A DNA stretch of 64,000 bases, from contig ML662445.1 in assembly GCA_007570785.1 (NCBI GenBank), positions 1,476,614-1,540,613 of the forward strand, written 5' to 3'. Shown in pieces: positions 1-12,106 of this stretch. Under the pieces are notes generated by a model. The model was not told where the DNA came from, did no database searches, and saw only the letters and a list, made by a program, of their open reading frames with translations. Origin of the DNA: Antilocapra americana (lineage: Eukaryota > Chordata > Mammalia > Artiodactyla > Antilocapridae). The stretch's first letter is position 1; every line of letters starts with the position of its first letter. The position numbers were made by a program, and so were the translations under genes.

Positions 1-2344
1 ATTTCTTGCTGCAGACGTGGCTTATTTGATCTCTGGTGTCTCGAGAATCAAGGCGCAGCCCCTGTGAGAATCAGGGATGCTGTGTGTGGGGAAGGTCAGG
101 ATGTCCCAGAGCCCGGCAGTGTGCACATGGCCAGCCTCACACAGGTACCCTGGCTGAGCTCGCCATCCGATCAGCCCTGCAGAGAGGCAGAGACCATTTC
201 TGCAGTTCACCGAAAAGCCTTGATTGTTCTTGGCTTGGTTTGGTTTCTCGTGTGAGCCTAGTAACAAGGGAAGACTGGGAGGTCCACAGTTGGTAGAACC
301 AGCCAGGGCAATAATTGCTATGAAATGATGTCCTGGACGGCTGAGCGAGGAGACCAGCCCCCACGCCCTTGTTTTCCACTCCGTCAGGTTTTCACCCGGC
401 TATGGATTTGTTGTCATCAGCTCCTGATGCTGCTGCTGACACCCCTGTCAGAAAATGAATTTCTCACTCCCCACTTGGTTGACTCCATTCCTGGGGTATA
501 ATTCTGTCAGAGAGTGATGCTCATGAGCCTGCTCACTTATTCATGTGTGGTTCCCAGCCCTTCTGAGAGCACCCTGTTGGGTCATCTGCTCATGGTCCCC
601 ACGTGGAGTCAGAGAGAAGGGAAGAGTTCCCCGTGCTTCTAATCCAATTAGAATCACAAACAGCCACAACAACAGTCAGGATCTGTGCAGAATATTTATA
701 TAAAAGAACAATCGAGGCTTGACTGAAAAATGGCTTTGGATACCAATCTTAAGTCTTGTGCACCTAGTGGCTTTTAAGTCATGAAATACATTCACTCCCA
801 CCTGTAATATCTGATTAACCACTTGTGCCAGAAAAAAAAAAAAAAAAAAAACAACTCATGGTGGCCAAGGACAAGTGAGGACAAGGTAAAAAGACTTCCA
901 TAGTGAAGACTTGAAAATGCATGTCTTGATGTATGGCTCACAAGTGTTTTCTTTCCTGGATTTGTACAACCAGAACAAAAGCCTTAGTCTATAATTGCTA
1001 TATGGGATGGAGATATGAAAGGAAAGTTGTTATCAAACAACTTTGTTTGCACCGCAGTGTTTGATGCATATAGTTATAAGGACTAACAATGCAACTATTA
1101 ACAAGTCAAAGTAGCCCTGGGTGAGCAAACTTTATACTGAGCCTGGTTTAACACTGAGACACACGCGAGGACAGTGGTGGAAGCTCCCCAGAGATGCATA
1201 AGATAGGAGATGTCCTGTGCTGGTTTCAGAGCTGTATAACTCCTCAAGGGATGCCTGCAAGAGGACTACTGTCTCAAGGTGCTGTCAGGGCTGGAGGATG
1301 AGAAGCATCTGGGACAGAGTCTCTACAACAAGGGGATGCTGGCTACCAACACCCAGAGCCCAGGGTGAGGCTTCCTGAATGTTAACACAGCCCCCAACTA
1401 CTTGCAGATGTTGTTAAGATGAGGGTTCTAACTTAGCAGTTCTGGGGTCCAGCAGGAGATATGCTCCACAATCTTCCAGGTCAGGCTGATGCTTCTTCTT
1501 CATGAGCCCCAGTTAAAGAAGCAAGATTTCAGGTATTGGCATTGCAAAAATATGCATCTCGTTTCCAGTTGGTCTGGCTGACCACTGATTAGATATCTTA
1601 GATGTACACTTTACCCAGTGGTCAGTAATTTAAAAATGAGACAAGATCAGAACAAGGTAACTCTGGAGCTTGTTGATAATGCCCTCTTCTCTTTCTTGCC
1701 TGCTTGCTTTCCGGAGCCCACTTGCAATAGTTAGGTATCTCATTAACTGTCATCTGAAGAAGTTCCTCAGGATGCTAATTATATTCTTCTTGAATTTTTA
1801 GTTATTCTATAGTACAACAAATGTCTGCTGAACAGAGACTCAGTACCAGCCTCTTGCAAGATTCTAAGGACTGAATGATGTTTAAATAGACAAGTCCTTA
1901 TATTGTGGACAAATGGCACAAAAGTTTAAAAGGATTTTAAATTGCAAGAAGCTCCATGAACCAGAGCATGCATGGATAGTGAAGAACTCCAGTACCCATG
2001 TGGTCTGGGGAAGGCATCCTGGAAGAAGCAACACTGCAGTGTCCTTCTCAAGATGGCCCCAAGATGACCTCTTTCTTGTGCTTCCCATTCATTCTTTGTA
2101 ACAACCTTTTTTGAGTCTGGTGCTTTGTGGCTGCTAGAGTCTGGTCTGCTGCCTGCACAAACGACCATCCTCAGACTCTTTGTTTGGTATGCACATCCTT
2201 CAGCTCAAGGCAATGAAAACCAGCAGCTTTACCACCGTTCCTGCAAATCAGGCTAACAAGACTCAGGGAAGTTCAAGCACTAAGTACCCAAGGATGATTT
2301 TTGAAGCCAGAGCAGCAGGCAGATCTGAGTCCACCATGGGAGTC
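1..2344. other. Single-copy DNA, no gene recognised
   Basis: I see no recognisable exon, RNA gene or young transposon in this stretch. It contains a pure A20 tract at 832-851, which could be the tail of a decayed retroelement, but I recognise no element body upstream of it. Short open frames near 36-379 and 1882-2168 overlap on both strands and show no family features. Confidence 0.6.
832..851. repeat. Poly(A) tract, 20 A
   Basis: Twenty uninterrupted A residues follow the word TTGTGCCAG. Such tracts in mammals are usually retroposon tails, but nothing upstream is recognisable as an element body. It may simply be a mononucleotide microsatellite. Confidence 0.9.
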
Positions 2345-2827
2345 TGAGAACAATCAGTTCAGTTCAGTCACTCAGTCATGTCCGACTCTTTGTGACCCCA
2401 TGGACTGAAACACAACAGGCCTCCCTGTCCATCACCAACTCCCAGAGCTTACTCAAACTCACGTCCATCAAGTTGGTGATGCCATCCAACCATCTCAACC
2501 TCTATCATCCCCTTCTCCTCCCACCTTCAACCTTTCCTAGCATCAGGGTCTTTTCCAATGAGTCATCTCTTCACATCAGGTGGCCAAAGTATTGGAGTTT
2601 CAGCTTTAGCACCACTCCTTTCAATGAATATTCAGAACTGATTTCCTTTAGGATTGACTGGCTGGATTCCTTGCAGTCCGAGACTCTCAAGAGTCTTCTC
2701 CAACACCAAAGTTCAAAAGCATCAATTCTTCGGTGCTCAGCTTTCTTTATAGTCCACCTCTCACATCCATACATGACCACTGGAAAAACCATAGCCTTGA
2801 CTAGATGGACCTTTGTTTGCAAAGTAA

Positions 2828-3653
2828 TGTTTCTGCTTTTTATTTTTTTTATTTATTTTTATATATATATATTACTTTATATTTCTCCATTTATAATACA
2901 ATATCATATTTTATTTCACTAGATGTAAAATAACTTACATGTCTATAGTTTTTCAATATTTTATTTTATTTTTTTTAAGGTCTTTTTTTAAAATTTTTTT
3001 TATTGTTTTTGCCATACATTGTCATGATATCACCATGGGTTTACATATGCTTCCCCTCCGGATCCCCCCTCCCTCCTCCCTCCTCCCCGGGAAATCTCGC
3101 TGCACCAGTCCCGAGCATCAATCCTGGGCTGGCGATTGATTAGACACATGACAATTAACATGCTTCAATGCCCTTCTCCCATATCATCCCACCCTTACCC
3201 TCATCCACAAAGTCCACGAGTCTATTCTATACATCTGCGTTCCTTTTGTTGTCTCCCATGTTGGGTTCTCGTTACTGTCTTTCTAAATTCCATATATATG
3301 CGTTAATATACTGTATTGTTGTTTTTGCTTCTGGCTTACTTCACTCTGGATAATGGGCTCCAGTTTCGTCCATCTGAGTAGAATTGCTTCAAATGAATTT
3401 TTTTTAATGCTGAGTAATATTCCATTGTGTATATGTACCACAGCTTTCTTATCCATTCATCAGTTGATGGGCATCTAGGTTGTTTCCATGTCTTAGCTAT
3501 TGTAAACAATGCAGCGATGAACATTGGGGTACACGTGGCTCTTTCAATTCTGGTTTCCTCGGTGTATATGCCCAGCAGTGTGATTGCTGGGTCATATGGC
3601 AGGTCTATTTGCAGCTTTTTAAGGAACCTCCACACTGTTGTTTCTGCTTTTTA
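2828..3653 (-). mobile_element. L1 LINE 3' fragment inserted into the BovB
   Basis: An antisense, 5'-truncated L1 occupies 2843-3638 and is bracketed by a perfect 15-bp target-site duplication, TGTTTCTGCTTTTTA, at 2828-2842 and 3639-3653. Joining the BovB flanks across the duplication restores continuous BovB sequence, so the L1 is the younger insertion. The high-coordinate part encodes the last part of ORF2p. The remainder is 3' UTR, followed by two separate T-rich tracts, near 2955-3001 and 2838-2880. Confidence 0.92.
3336..3635 (-). pseudogene. L1 ORF2p C-terminal fragment
   Basis: The minus-strand frame of about 99 residues contains hallmark words of the L1 ORF2p C-terminus: CTPMFIAALFTIAKTWKQP, then CPSTDEWI and WYIYTMEYYSALKK. 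It lacks the endonuclease and reverse-transcriptase domains, which were lost by 5' truncation at insertion. It is intact over this short stretch, consistent with a relatively young L1, but it is not a functional gene. Confidence 0.92.
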
Positions 3654-3897
3654 ATATGCTGTCTAGGTTGGTCATAACTTTTCTTTCAAGGAGCAAGTGT
3701 CTTTTAATTTCATGACTGCATTCACCATCTGCAGTGATTTTGGAGCCCAAGAAAATAAAGTCTGTCACTGTTTCCACTGTTTCCCTATCTATTTGCCGTG
3801 AAGGAATGGGACTGGATGCCTTGGTCTTAGTTTTCTGAATGTTGAGCTTTAAGCCAACTTTTTTCATTCTCCTCTTTCACTTTCATCAAGAGGCTCT

Positions 3898-4218
3898 TTA
3901 GTTCTTCTTCACTTTCTGCTCTAAGGATGGTGTCATCTGCATATCTGAGGTATTGATATTTCTCCTGGAGATCTTGATTCCAGCTTGTGCTTCATCCAGC
4001 TCAGCATTTTGCATGATGTACACTGCATATAAGTTAAATAAGCAGGATGACAATATATAGCCTTGATGTACTCCTTTCCCGATTTGGAACCAGTCTGTTG
4101 TTTCATGTCCAGTTCTAGCTGTTGCTTCTTGACCTGCACACAGATTTCTCAGGAGGTAGGTCAAGTGGTCTGGTATGCCTGTCTCTTTCAGAATTTTCCA
4201 CAGTTTATTGTGATCCAC
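3898..4218 (-). pseudogene. BovB reverse-transcriptase fragment (dead)
   Basis: The minus-strand frame reads as the central part of an RTE reverse transcriptase, including the segment KGVHQGYILSSCLFNLYA that precedes the catalytic YxDD region. The catalytic box itself is not intact in this frame: after RRNINTSDMQ the frame continues into MTPSLEQK, which suggests a frameshift at or before the ADD motif. The fragment is about 106 residues, far below a full-length BovB ORF2. It lies inside the 5'-truncated BovB copy, so it has no promoter of its own and is not expected to be functional. Confidence 0.8.
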
Positions 4219-4321
4219 ACAGTCAAAGGCTTTGGAGTAGTCAATAAGGCAGAAGTCATGTTTTTCTGAAACTCTGTTGCTTTTTCAATGATCCAACTGA
4301 TGTTGGTAACTTGAGAACAAT

Positions 4322-5510
4322 GCCAAGTCCAAATGCAAACAAGTTGGTGCAGATGGTGAGCTGGTGAACTCCAGCATCTGGGGGAAGCACTGAGTCCCCC
4401 GGGGTAGCAGGTGTTGACTGAGCTGCGTGCACCTGCAGGGGTTCCATGGTTGGCAGGAGGTGGGGCCCACACTGGAGGTCTGTGCCTCACCCTGTATCCT
4501 GTGCAGACTCATGGACTTCAAGACCATTTCTGTTTGCCCAGCGTTTGGCCCAGTGGGTAACCAGTTCTGTGATGTGAACAGAGAATGATGAATCAAAACC
4601 CAAGATGAAAACATCTGGATTTGAGATCGGATCTGGGCAAAAGTATGGAACTTTGTAAGAAAGCTCCCTTTACATGTTACTTTTGGATTAGAATTGGTCT
4701 CAAACTCTAGAAGGTTCTAATCTGTAAACTGAAACATTTATGCCCAGATAGGGTGGGATTCAGGGTACAAGACTTCAGCTTCTAACAGCTATTCCCTTCT
4801 CTGCTAAGCTGTTTGTTCAAATAGCATCTACCAGATGCAGAAAAACATATAATTAAAAGACTCATATAGGCTCTGCTGGTCTGAAAATTCAATAGATTTC
4901 TTTTTACAGTTGTCTCATTAAAATTTGTGAAAAAGTAATGCCAAAAGTATAAAATAATAAAAAAAAGAAAATAACAATCATCTAATCCCTACCATCCAGA
5001 ACTAACTACTGCTTATATATTTATGTATTTACTTCCAGTCTCCTGTTTCCTTAGGAAAATCACCCTTTTGTTTTTATAGAAAGCACGCATGCATGTAGTT
5101 ACAAACAATTCAAATAAGGCGTAACAGTATATAGGTATAATAAAATGCATAAAATTGTAATCAGAAATAACATTTATAAACATTACTGATTATTGTAGAT
5201 ATCACTCTCTGGATGTACATAGATAGAAAATGCATGGTGATACTTTTATGAAAATAAGATAATACCATAGATTTGCAACAAATGAAAATAATTTTATTTG
5301 AATTTAAATAAATGGACAATAAAGAATATAGTAGATTCAAATAATTTGTTACAAGAAAGAATTGCAAAAAATTAGGAAATGAAACTATGGCACACAGTAA
5401 AATATAGTAATAAAAAACATTGATTGCCTTGCTTTGAGAGGTAAAGAAATAAGTGTTCTTATATGACTTTCTTCTCAACTTTCTCCTATCTTCCAACTTC
5501 AGGTGTTTAT
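4322..5510. other. AT-rich single-copy DNA
   Basis: No gene is recognised. The part from 4980 to 5300 resembles a decayed interspersed repeat (TTCCAGTCTCCTGTTTCC and an AT-rich tail), but I cannot assign a family. An open frame on the minus strand at 5161-5496 is low-complexity and hydrophobic with no family features. Confidence 0.5.
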
Positions 5511-5785
5511 ATTTTATTGTGGAATATATTGTACTATGCAGTGTATTACACTGTTTTGTTATATTACATTATATTATGTGATATATATTATGCAATATAG
5601 TATATAATCATGCATTATACTATGCATAATATAATGTACTATATTATGCAGTGTATTATATTACATTGTTTTACTACATTACATTGTTTTACTACGTTAC
5701 ATTGTGTTATGTTATATTACATTATGCAATGTATTCCATTTTGTTACATTACATTACATACATTGCATTATAGTTTGTTATGCAG
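5511..5785. repeat. AT-rich degenerate tandem repeat (ATTACATTGT-like)
   Basis: The words TTACATT, ATTATGCA and TTTTACTACATTACATTG recur irregularly across this tract, including adjacent near-copies at about 5665-5705. The period is not constant, so it is an AT-rich imperfect repeat and not a clean microsatellite. The reading frame at 5610-5897 is open only because of this repetition. Confidence 0.75.
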
Positions 5786-6716
5786 ATTCCTCTCACACTT
5801 CGCCAGGACATGTACATTCCCATCATCTTGTGTTGCTACTCTAAGTGCCCTGATTCAGTGCTCATCTCCACCCTTTAACAGCCGTTTCCAGTCTTAACTG
5901 CCTCCAGGTTGATTTCTGTGTTGCTCCTGGGCCGACCGTCCTGTGCCCACCTTCTTCCAGCATTTTCTCTGCTCTTGCTCTCCATAGAGAATCTCGAGCC
6001 TGCTGAACAGCACTGTGGCCTGGGGTCCAGTCCTGGTCCTGCTCTCCCCAGAACTTGGTAGCTGTTGTTCATTCTCTTCTGGTACTTAGGGCATCCGAGA
6101 GCCCTGAGCTCCAGTGGGATCCCCTGAAGCCGTGATCTGCTGCTGTCTGGGGGCTTGCAGAGCTCTCTGCTCTCCCCTGGTCTTCCTGACTTCAGTGTGT
6201 CCACTGACAGCAGAGGGGTGTCATGTTTTCTTGGGACACAGTGCACTCTTTGAATCCAAAGTATTTTCTTTCCTTTTAGTCCACTAAATAAATTTAGATT
6301 TGTGTCCCAAGGAATACATATACATGTTATTAAAATCCAGACAGTTTTAAAGATTAATAATCAAAACACAGCAGAGCCCATGTCTGTTCACTGCTATCGG
6401 GGGAGAGGTCATCGGACTCCCCCCAAGGACCATGTCCAGGCCACTGTCTGATTTTGTAAACAATGCTTTCTGAGAAACAGAGATGGCCATTATTTTATGC
6501 ATTAGCTATGCCCACTTTCATGCTCTAATGCCAGAATTGATTACTTGAACAACATCTAAAATATTTACTTTCTTTGTCTTCACAGAAAGTTTGCCAACCA
6601 CTGTGCTGGAGAAAACCACTTTCAAATAGTGCTGTAGCTGTTTCATCTCATATTTACTTTCTAACATTAAGGGATGTTCTTATGTTGCTCTCTGTTTTTA
6701 GTTTAGATATTATCAG
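5786..6716. other. Single-copy DNA, no gene recognised
   Basis: No coding exon, RNA gene or young repeat is visible. The minus-strand open frame at 5875-6246 has no recognisable domain. Confidence 0.5.
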
Positions 6717-6890
6717 TGGGCTGGTGGCTCAGAAAAGAACCTGCCTGTAATGCAAGAGACCTGGGTTCACTTCTTGGGTCAGGAAGATCCCCAGGAGAAG
6801 GGAATGGCAATCCACTCCAGTATTCTTGTCTGGAGAATCCCATGAACAGAGGAGCCTAATGGGCTATAGTTCATGGAGTGTCTTAAATCT
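6717..6890 (+). mobile_element. Bov-tA SINE
   Basis: The head reads as GGTGGCTCAG followed by CCTGCCTGTAATGCAAGAGACC, split here by a few changes. The diagnostic middle words CCACTCCAGTATTCTTG and GGAGAATCCCATG follow. The 3' part is cut off after a shortened CATGGAG word and lacks the usual GACACGACTGAG tail, so this copy is 3'-truncated or diverged. Confidence 0.9.
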
Positions 6891-8822
6891 TTTCACAGAC
6901 ACAAAGCATGCAAGCCTCTCTTTCATCTGTCAAATACAAAATTCAGTGATATTTTTGTTACCTCAAAACTGAACATAAATATCACAACGCAGTTCTGCAC
7001 ATCTGTTCCCTCCTGAACCTGCTGGTCCTTTACTTTTCTGTGCGAATGTCTTTTACTCCTGGAAATTGCATTGGTCTTTATGCTAGCTCAGTTTTTCACA
7101 CGTTCATCAATAACTCAGTGCTCACAGTCTGATAAACTCACGCATCTTCTCAATACGATCAAACTGATGGTGGCACATCAGTGACTTTGAAACATGTTTT
7201 AAAAAATTGTCTGATCTCTGATCCACTGCCCCTGGCTAGTTGCCCTGTGGCCACTCTCATTCTGGAACTTTCTTTCATCCTTTGGTTGAAAGTTTTCTTT
7301 GCCCCTCTTCTGGGTTAAGAGCCCGTTTCTTTCCCTTTTGGGTTTATTCTGAAGATGCACAGTTTAGTGAAACACCTTATGCTCTTATGTGAGCTGGGTA
7401 TAAAATTCTAAGCTTTCAGGCATTTTTCTTTGGGAATTCTGGGGGGTTTCCTCACATCATTTTAGTTTCTGCTGCTCCCTTAGAAACATTTAGTTTCATT
7501 CTTGCCCCTCATCTGTCCTCTCCAGACAGCTCCAGGGCACTCTTGCCACCCCAGATGACATATACTTTGTGATGTGTGTTCTGTTGTGCACCATCTAGAA
7601 TTCATTTTCCTGAAGGGCTTATGTGTCCATGTGATGTCTGCAGTTCTAGATTTCCTTCTTTTCTTACTTTGTGTGTGTGTGTGTGTATGTGTGTATGTGT
7701 GAATTTCCATTATTTTACTGTCCTTTCTTTGCAGTTTTTGCATTTTCACAGAACACATGTACTCTGACTTTTGCTGTGCACTTTTCAAGACATGGAGGTG
7801 GGAAGTTGCTTGATGAAGCGGGGAACTGGGGACATGTATGGACTTTGGGGGCTACACACACCTGCTGCTCCCTGAGGTTGGTGGTTTTCAAACCCACTGG
7901 GGTCCTGAGCTGGCAGTGAGTTGCCTGGGTGGCTTAGTGTGGTTTCCTCAGTGCCCACAGCTGGGGTTTTCCACTCCACTCCTGGCCCCTCACCCTCATC
8001 CCAGGGCTGGAGCCCCCGGGAATCCTGCTTCCAGTCAGTTTGCTAGGCATCATTATGATGAAAACAGGCTCCAAAGAGACTGAGAGGCACAGATTGTGCA
8101 GCTGGCAGTACCCCAAGGGAATGGGTTCCATGGAGGAAATAACTTTTTTAAATTGCTATAAAAATATTCAGTTTAGAGCAACGTAATTTCATTAAAAGCT
8201 CGAGAAGATCAACACTAATATGTTCTGTATTATTTCATTTTCAAAAGGCATTTTCGTTTCTGTTTTCCTAAGTTCTTCTTAAACTTCAAAGCGACTATGG
8301 GGTGACATTCATCATAAATAGAAAACAGACCTGAAGGAAACTGCAGTTTACAAGTCTTAAATGAAGCAAGTGTTCTAATTCTCTTGCTTTAATTCAATTA
8401 CTCTGTTTTCTTGCTTTCAATAATATGTGAATTGAACTTTGTTTCCTTTTCCTTTTTATTGTTCAACAAAATCTGTATTTGGAGAGATGGAAGAAGAGAT
8501 GGAAGATGAGATGGATGCAGTCAGAGACTCATGTCTCTTCTGGCTGCTCATGTTCCTGCACGACCTTCACTGTGTCTCTGTTTGGTCGTTCTGAATGGTG
8601 GGTTCCTGCTCATTAAACTCACCCAAAGTGCGTTACTTAATGGCTTTTGGCTAACTTAGAAGGAAGGCTCTGATTTTGTGCTTTTGAACTCTATCCTCAG
8701 CCCTGACTTATTAATAATATACACAAATTTTATCAGAAATCAAAAGATGTGCTCATCAAATTTTTAGATGGTATCTAGATCAGAGGCTGCTAGTACCACA
8801 AACAATGATGTCAGTTTTAAAT
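6891..8822. other. Single-copy DNA with a TG microsatellite
   Basis: No gene is recognised. The stretch 7030-7560 may contain a very old LINE-type remnant (GGTATAAAATTCTAAGCTT is reminiscent of a common decayed element), but I cannot assign it. The frames at 7480-8131 overlap on both strands and owe part of their length to the TG run. Confidence 0.5.
7671..7701. repeat. (TG)n microsatellite with TATG interruptions
   Basis: An alternating GT run is interrupted twice by an A (TGTATGTGTGTATG). Interruptions of this kind usually mark an older, more stable locus. Confidence 0.9.
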
Positions 8823-8979
8823 TTATCTCTACAGGGACTTCCCTGGCCATTGAGTGGTTAAGACTCCATGCTTCCATTGCAGGGGACATGGGTTCAATTG
8901 CTGGTCAGGGAACCAAGACCCCACATGCCATGTAGCTTGGCCAAAAAATAAAATAATAAAAATAAAGTTATTTCTACAG
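8823..8979 (+). mobile_element. CHR-2-type tRNA-derived SINE
   Basis: The body at 8834-8967 begins GGGACTTCCCTGG. It continues with GTGGTTAAGACTCCATGCTT, a B-box-like GGTTCAATTGCTGG and ACCCCACATGCCATGTAGC, and ends in an A-rich AAATAAAATAATAAA tail. It is flanked by a 12-bp target-site duplication with one mismatch (TTATCTCTACAG at 8823-8834, TTATTTCTACAG at 8968-8979). The family is characteristic of cetartiodactyls. Confidence 0.85.
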
Positions 8980-9491
8980 GAAATAACAGTGTATTGAGGG
9001 TGAACATGCAATACTTGAAATAGATAAAACATGCTTAAAAAGAACAAATGTGAGAGATTAAAACTGCCCGGTTGGCAGACGTCCGGTAAGACCCACACCA
9101 AGGCTGGATGGAGATAGGAAGCCAGCCACAGCAGCAGCCGTTCATGTGGACAGCCTGCCTGGCTCTACCACCGGAACAATGCCCTTCGGACTGCTTGGGC
9201 CCATTCCACTTTATCGCTGGGTTTGTGTGTGCTGCCTGGTGGACAGCGAGCCCCTCCAGCCTGTGCCTGTTGTAGTCATTGTCCCCGCTCCAGTGGGGCC
9301 CTTCTCAGTCTTGGAAATTTTCTTCCCACGTGCTCTGCTCAGCCCTCAGCTGAGGGTGAGTAGTGTCCTGGCGGTGAAATGGAACAAAGAATTGTTAAAT
9401 CCTAGCGTAAGGACAGCTTTATATCTGGTTTCCAGCCAGGGGGGTTTCGCATCAATGGATGAGTTTCAGAGAGTCTGCAAATGTTTGTAAA
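8980..9491. other. Single-copy DNA, no gene recognised
   Basis: The plus-strand frame 9146-9490 (114 codons) has a hydrophobic stretch but no family features, no clear splice context and no second supporting signal. I do not call it a gene. Confidence 0.5.
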
Positions 9492-9694
9492 GGGCTTCCC
9501 AGGTGGCCCAGTGATAAAGAATCTGCCTGCCAATATAGGAGACAGGAGTTCAATCCATTGGGAAGATCCCCTGGAGAAGGAAATGGCAGCTCACTCCAGT
9601 ATTTTTGGCTGGAGAATTCCATGGACAGAGAACCCTGGTGAGTTACAGTTCATGTGGTCACAAAGGGTTGGACATGACTGAGCACAGCACAGCA
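9492..9694 (+). mobile_element. Bov-tA SINE
   Basis: A nearly full-length copy runs from GGGCTTCCCAGGTGGCCCAG through CACTCCAGTATTTTTGGC to the terminal GGTTGGACATGACTGAG. All diagnostic segments are in order on the plus strand. Confidence 0.95.
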
Positions 9695-12106
9695 GTTTCT
9701 GAAATTATACCCAAAATTTTGCATATGTGGTCACAAATGCAGATTTCAAGGTTTGAGGCGTCAAAAACCTTTATTATCATCTTCTAAGAAATGTGGGCCT
9801 GATGATGTTAAACCCCAGTCCCTCTGTGCCATGGGTGCTTATTTATGTTTCCCCATGTTGATTTTCTCCCAGTGTATGTACACCCATGATTCTGGATTCT
9901 ACCACCATTGACAATGGTATTATTAACATCTTCTTTCTCAATGTCAACTTATGTATAATTTCCCTTCTGAACAACACATGAATAATTCTGAAGAAGCAAG
10001 AAACCATAAAGTAGATGTTTCTTCAGGGTTTGAAATTCCAGGGTTCTCCTCAAATATTGAGTCATGTCTGTTGAAGTATTATTTTTATAAGTGCAAATAT
10101 TGTTTTATGCTTGTGGAAGTGTCTTGTACTTCATTAGCTCAGAAAAAATATACTATAAACAGGCATTTAGGGGATAAGGGAGAATTCCATGGGCCAGAAA
10201 GAGAGTGTTTAATATGAACAATATATGTGTCATCACAGTGCATCTGTTAGGACAGGAAGCATCGCGATCATCTGTTTTATAAGCCTTCTCTGGAATTATC
10301 TTTTGGATGATTTCATATAAAAGACAGTTTCTGGTAAATCTGGCTCAACAATTAATACGCAAGTTGTGATTAGAGGGGTTGAATTGGAAGTGACGAAGGT
10401 TTAAAAATAGAAAACAGATGTAATATTTTAAATGACATTTTCTTGGTACTGTATTTATTTCTCCCTTTCAGTAATTAGTAAAGTGTTTGCAGTTTTTAGA
10501 AAGAGCTTATCACTGTGAGCACAATAAACCCATATGTGTAAAAAACAAATAAAAAAGCTGCGAGAAACAGATGATACATACTTTGGGTTCTGTGGATAAG
10601 GAAAAATGGTGAAAGAATAGGGTATCATGAATATATAGGGCCCCAAGTATAAATAAATAAAGTAATTCAAACAAAAAGAACCAATATCCAAGCAATTCTT
10701 TGAATCTGTCATTTGAACATTTTTAAATTTAATTGAGCATGAATAATTTATGCTGTGGTGAGAAAGATTATAAATCCATAAATAAATTTTATTGGGGATT
10801 TTAAAAAATGTGAATAATTTAAATATTGAAAAAAATCATCTAGAGTCTTGTCTCTTATCTCCCATGATGGCATTCCTTAGAGTCCAGCATGACCAGCTAG
10901 AAGTCCAGAGTGTGCTTGGAACCACTTGAAGCCACCGGAAGTGGAAGCTACCTCTTCATCCCTGGATGCCTGTTGGCTGGAGGGTGTTCAGGTTGGTGAT
11001 CGTTACAGCATTCACTGGGCTGGCTGGACAGCCTTGAACTTCGAGATGCTTGTAAGAACAAGAGGACCCCGAGTATCTTATATGTTTGAGAATTTTCTGG
11101 GACTCTTTACTGGACAATTTTTAGAGCAAATTTCTTGATATGTTTAAAAAATAAAAGACATGGCTAACTTTATTTTTAAGGTATCAGCTTGAACTGTTTT
11201 ATTTTGTGGTTTAATCTCTGAGTTTTGGTTCCAGCAAGTGACATTTTGCTTTAAGCCAATTGTAACCCTAAAAGCAATTACTTTTTTTTTTTACTGACAA
11301 ATTAAAATAAGATACACAGTAGAGTCAGTAGTTATATTCTTTTCTAGAGGTGTTACTATTACCAGGCAAACCTGGGGGCAGTATGGGCAGGAGTGGGGAT
11401 GACCTGGCTCAAGTGAGTGATGGATACAAAGCACAAAGAGAAGCAGAGCTATAATATTTCTAGTACAAATGGTTTAAAAATTAAAGTGCAGGTCCGTGAT
11501 TGAAACTTTCTGAGTTGCTACATAGGGTTGCTTTTTACTTCCAGTTACAGCATCTGAGTGGCAGTGACATGGCTGACCAGGCCGCCCTGTCCCCAGGGCA
11601 CCCAAGCTTCACAATCTTCATCACAGTGGGGAGGCATCACGTCGGAGGAAGAGCTGAGACAGTGCGGACCCGACTGGGGAGCAGATCCAGGGCCAAGTGG
11701 CTTCTATCCTCATGGGGCACAAGTGCAGGTGACTAGACTGGACATGTCCCCCAGGATGACCTTCTGTGACCCAGGGCCAATGGGGGACAGGATGGTGTGG
11801 CCCCTGTGGTCCCCATGCCCGGGCTGTCATTCCTGAGTGTCCTCCCCAGGCACTGATGATGCTCTTGTAATTGTCACCCCCACATCTGGGGCAGGCGCTC
11901 TGGCCCAGGTCCCAGGGGAGTAGACAGCAAGGACAGAACTGGGCAGAGCCCGGTGTGGTAGACACGAGCTGGCCACCAGGAGCATGGCTGGCGAGCTGTG
12001 TTCCCCCACTTCATCCCTGTCTCAGGAAGACAGTAATGAAGGGCCGTCCCCACAAGGTCTTCCATTCAGAAGATCACTGTCCCCTGACGGACAGGTCCCA
12101 AGGGCA
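9695..12106. other. Single-copy DNA, no gene recognised
   Basis: The first part (to about 11.3 kb) is AT-rich, and the part from 11.5 kb is GC-richer. Open frames at 11500-12137 overlap on both strands, as expected for GC-rich DNA, and show no recognisable domains. An 11-T run lies at 11282-11292. Confidence 0.5.

Larger units (their letters stand above)
2345..4321 (-). mobile_element. BovB (RTE-type) LINE, 5'-truncated, interrupted by an L1
   Basis: The element lies antisense. Its 3' end is at 2355, where the reverse complement of the BovB tail begins (CAGTTCAGTTCAGTCACTCA, then the CCGACTCTTTGTGACCCCAT word). Its truncated 5' end is near 4311. It is flanked by a perfect 10-bp target-site duplication, TGAGAACAAT, at 2345-2354 and 4312-4321, so it is one insertion event. 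The body is split at 2842/3653 by a later L1. Reverse-transcriptase coding sequence survives between about 3660 and 4300 but is disabled by frame changes. BovB is abundant in ruminants, which is the strongest taxonomic marker in the window. Confidence 0.93.

Noticed and set aside
2392..2922. A 176-codon plus-strand open frame
   Set aside because: It is the antisense strand of the BovB 3' part, running on into the poly-T end of the L1.
9146..9490. A 114-codon plus-strand frame as a small membrane protein
   Set aside because: A hydrophobic stretch is present but there is no family resemblance or splice context, and the frame ends at a SINE.
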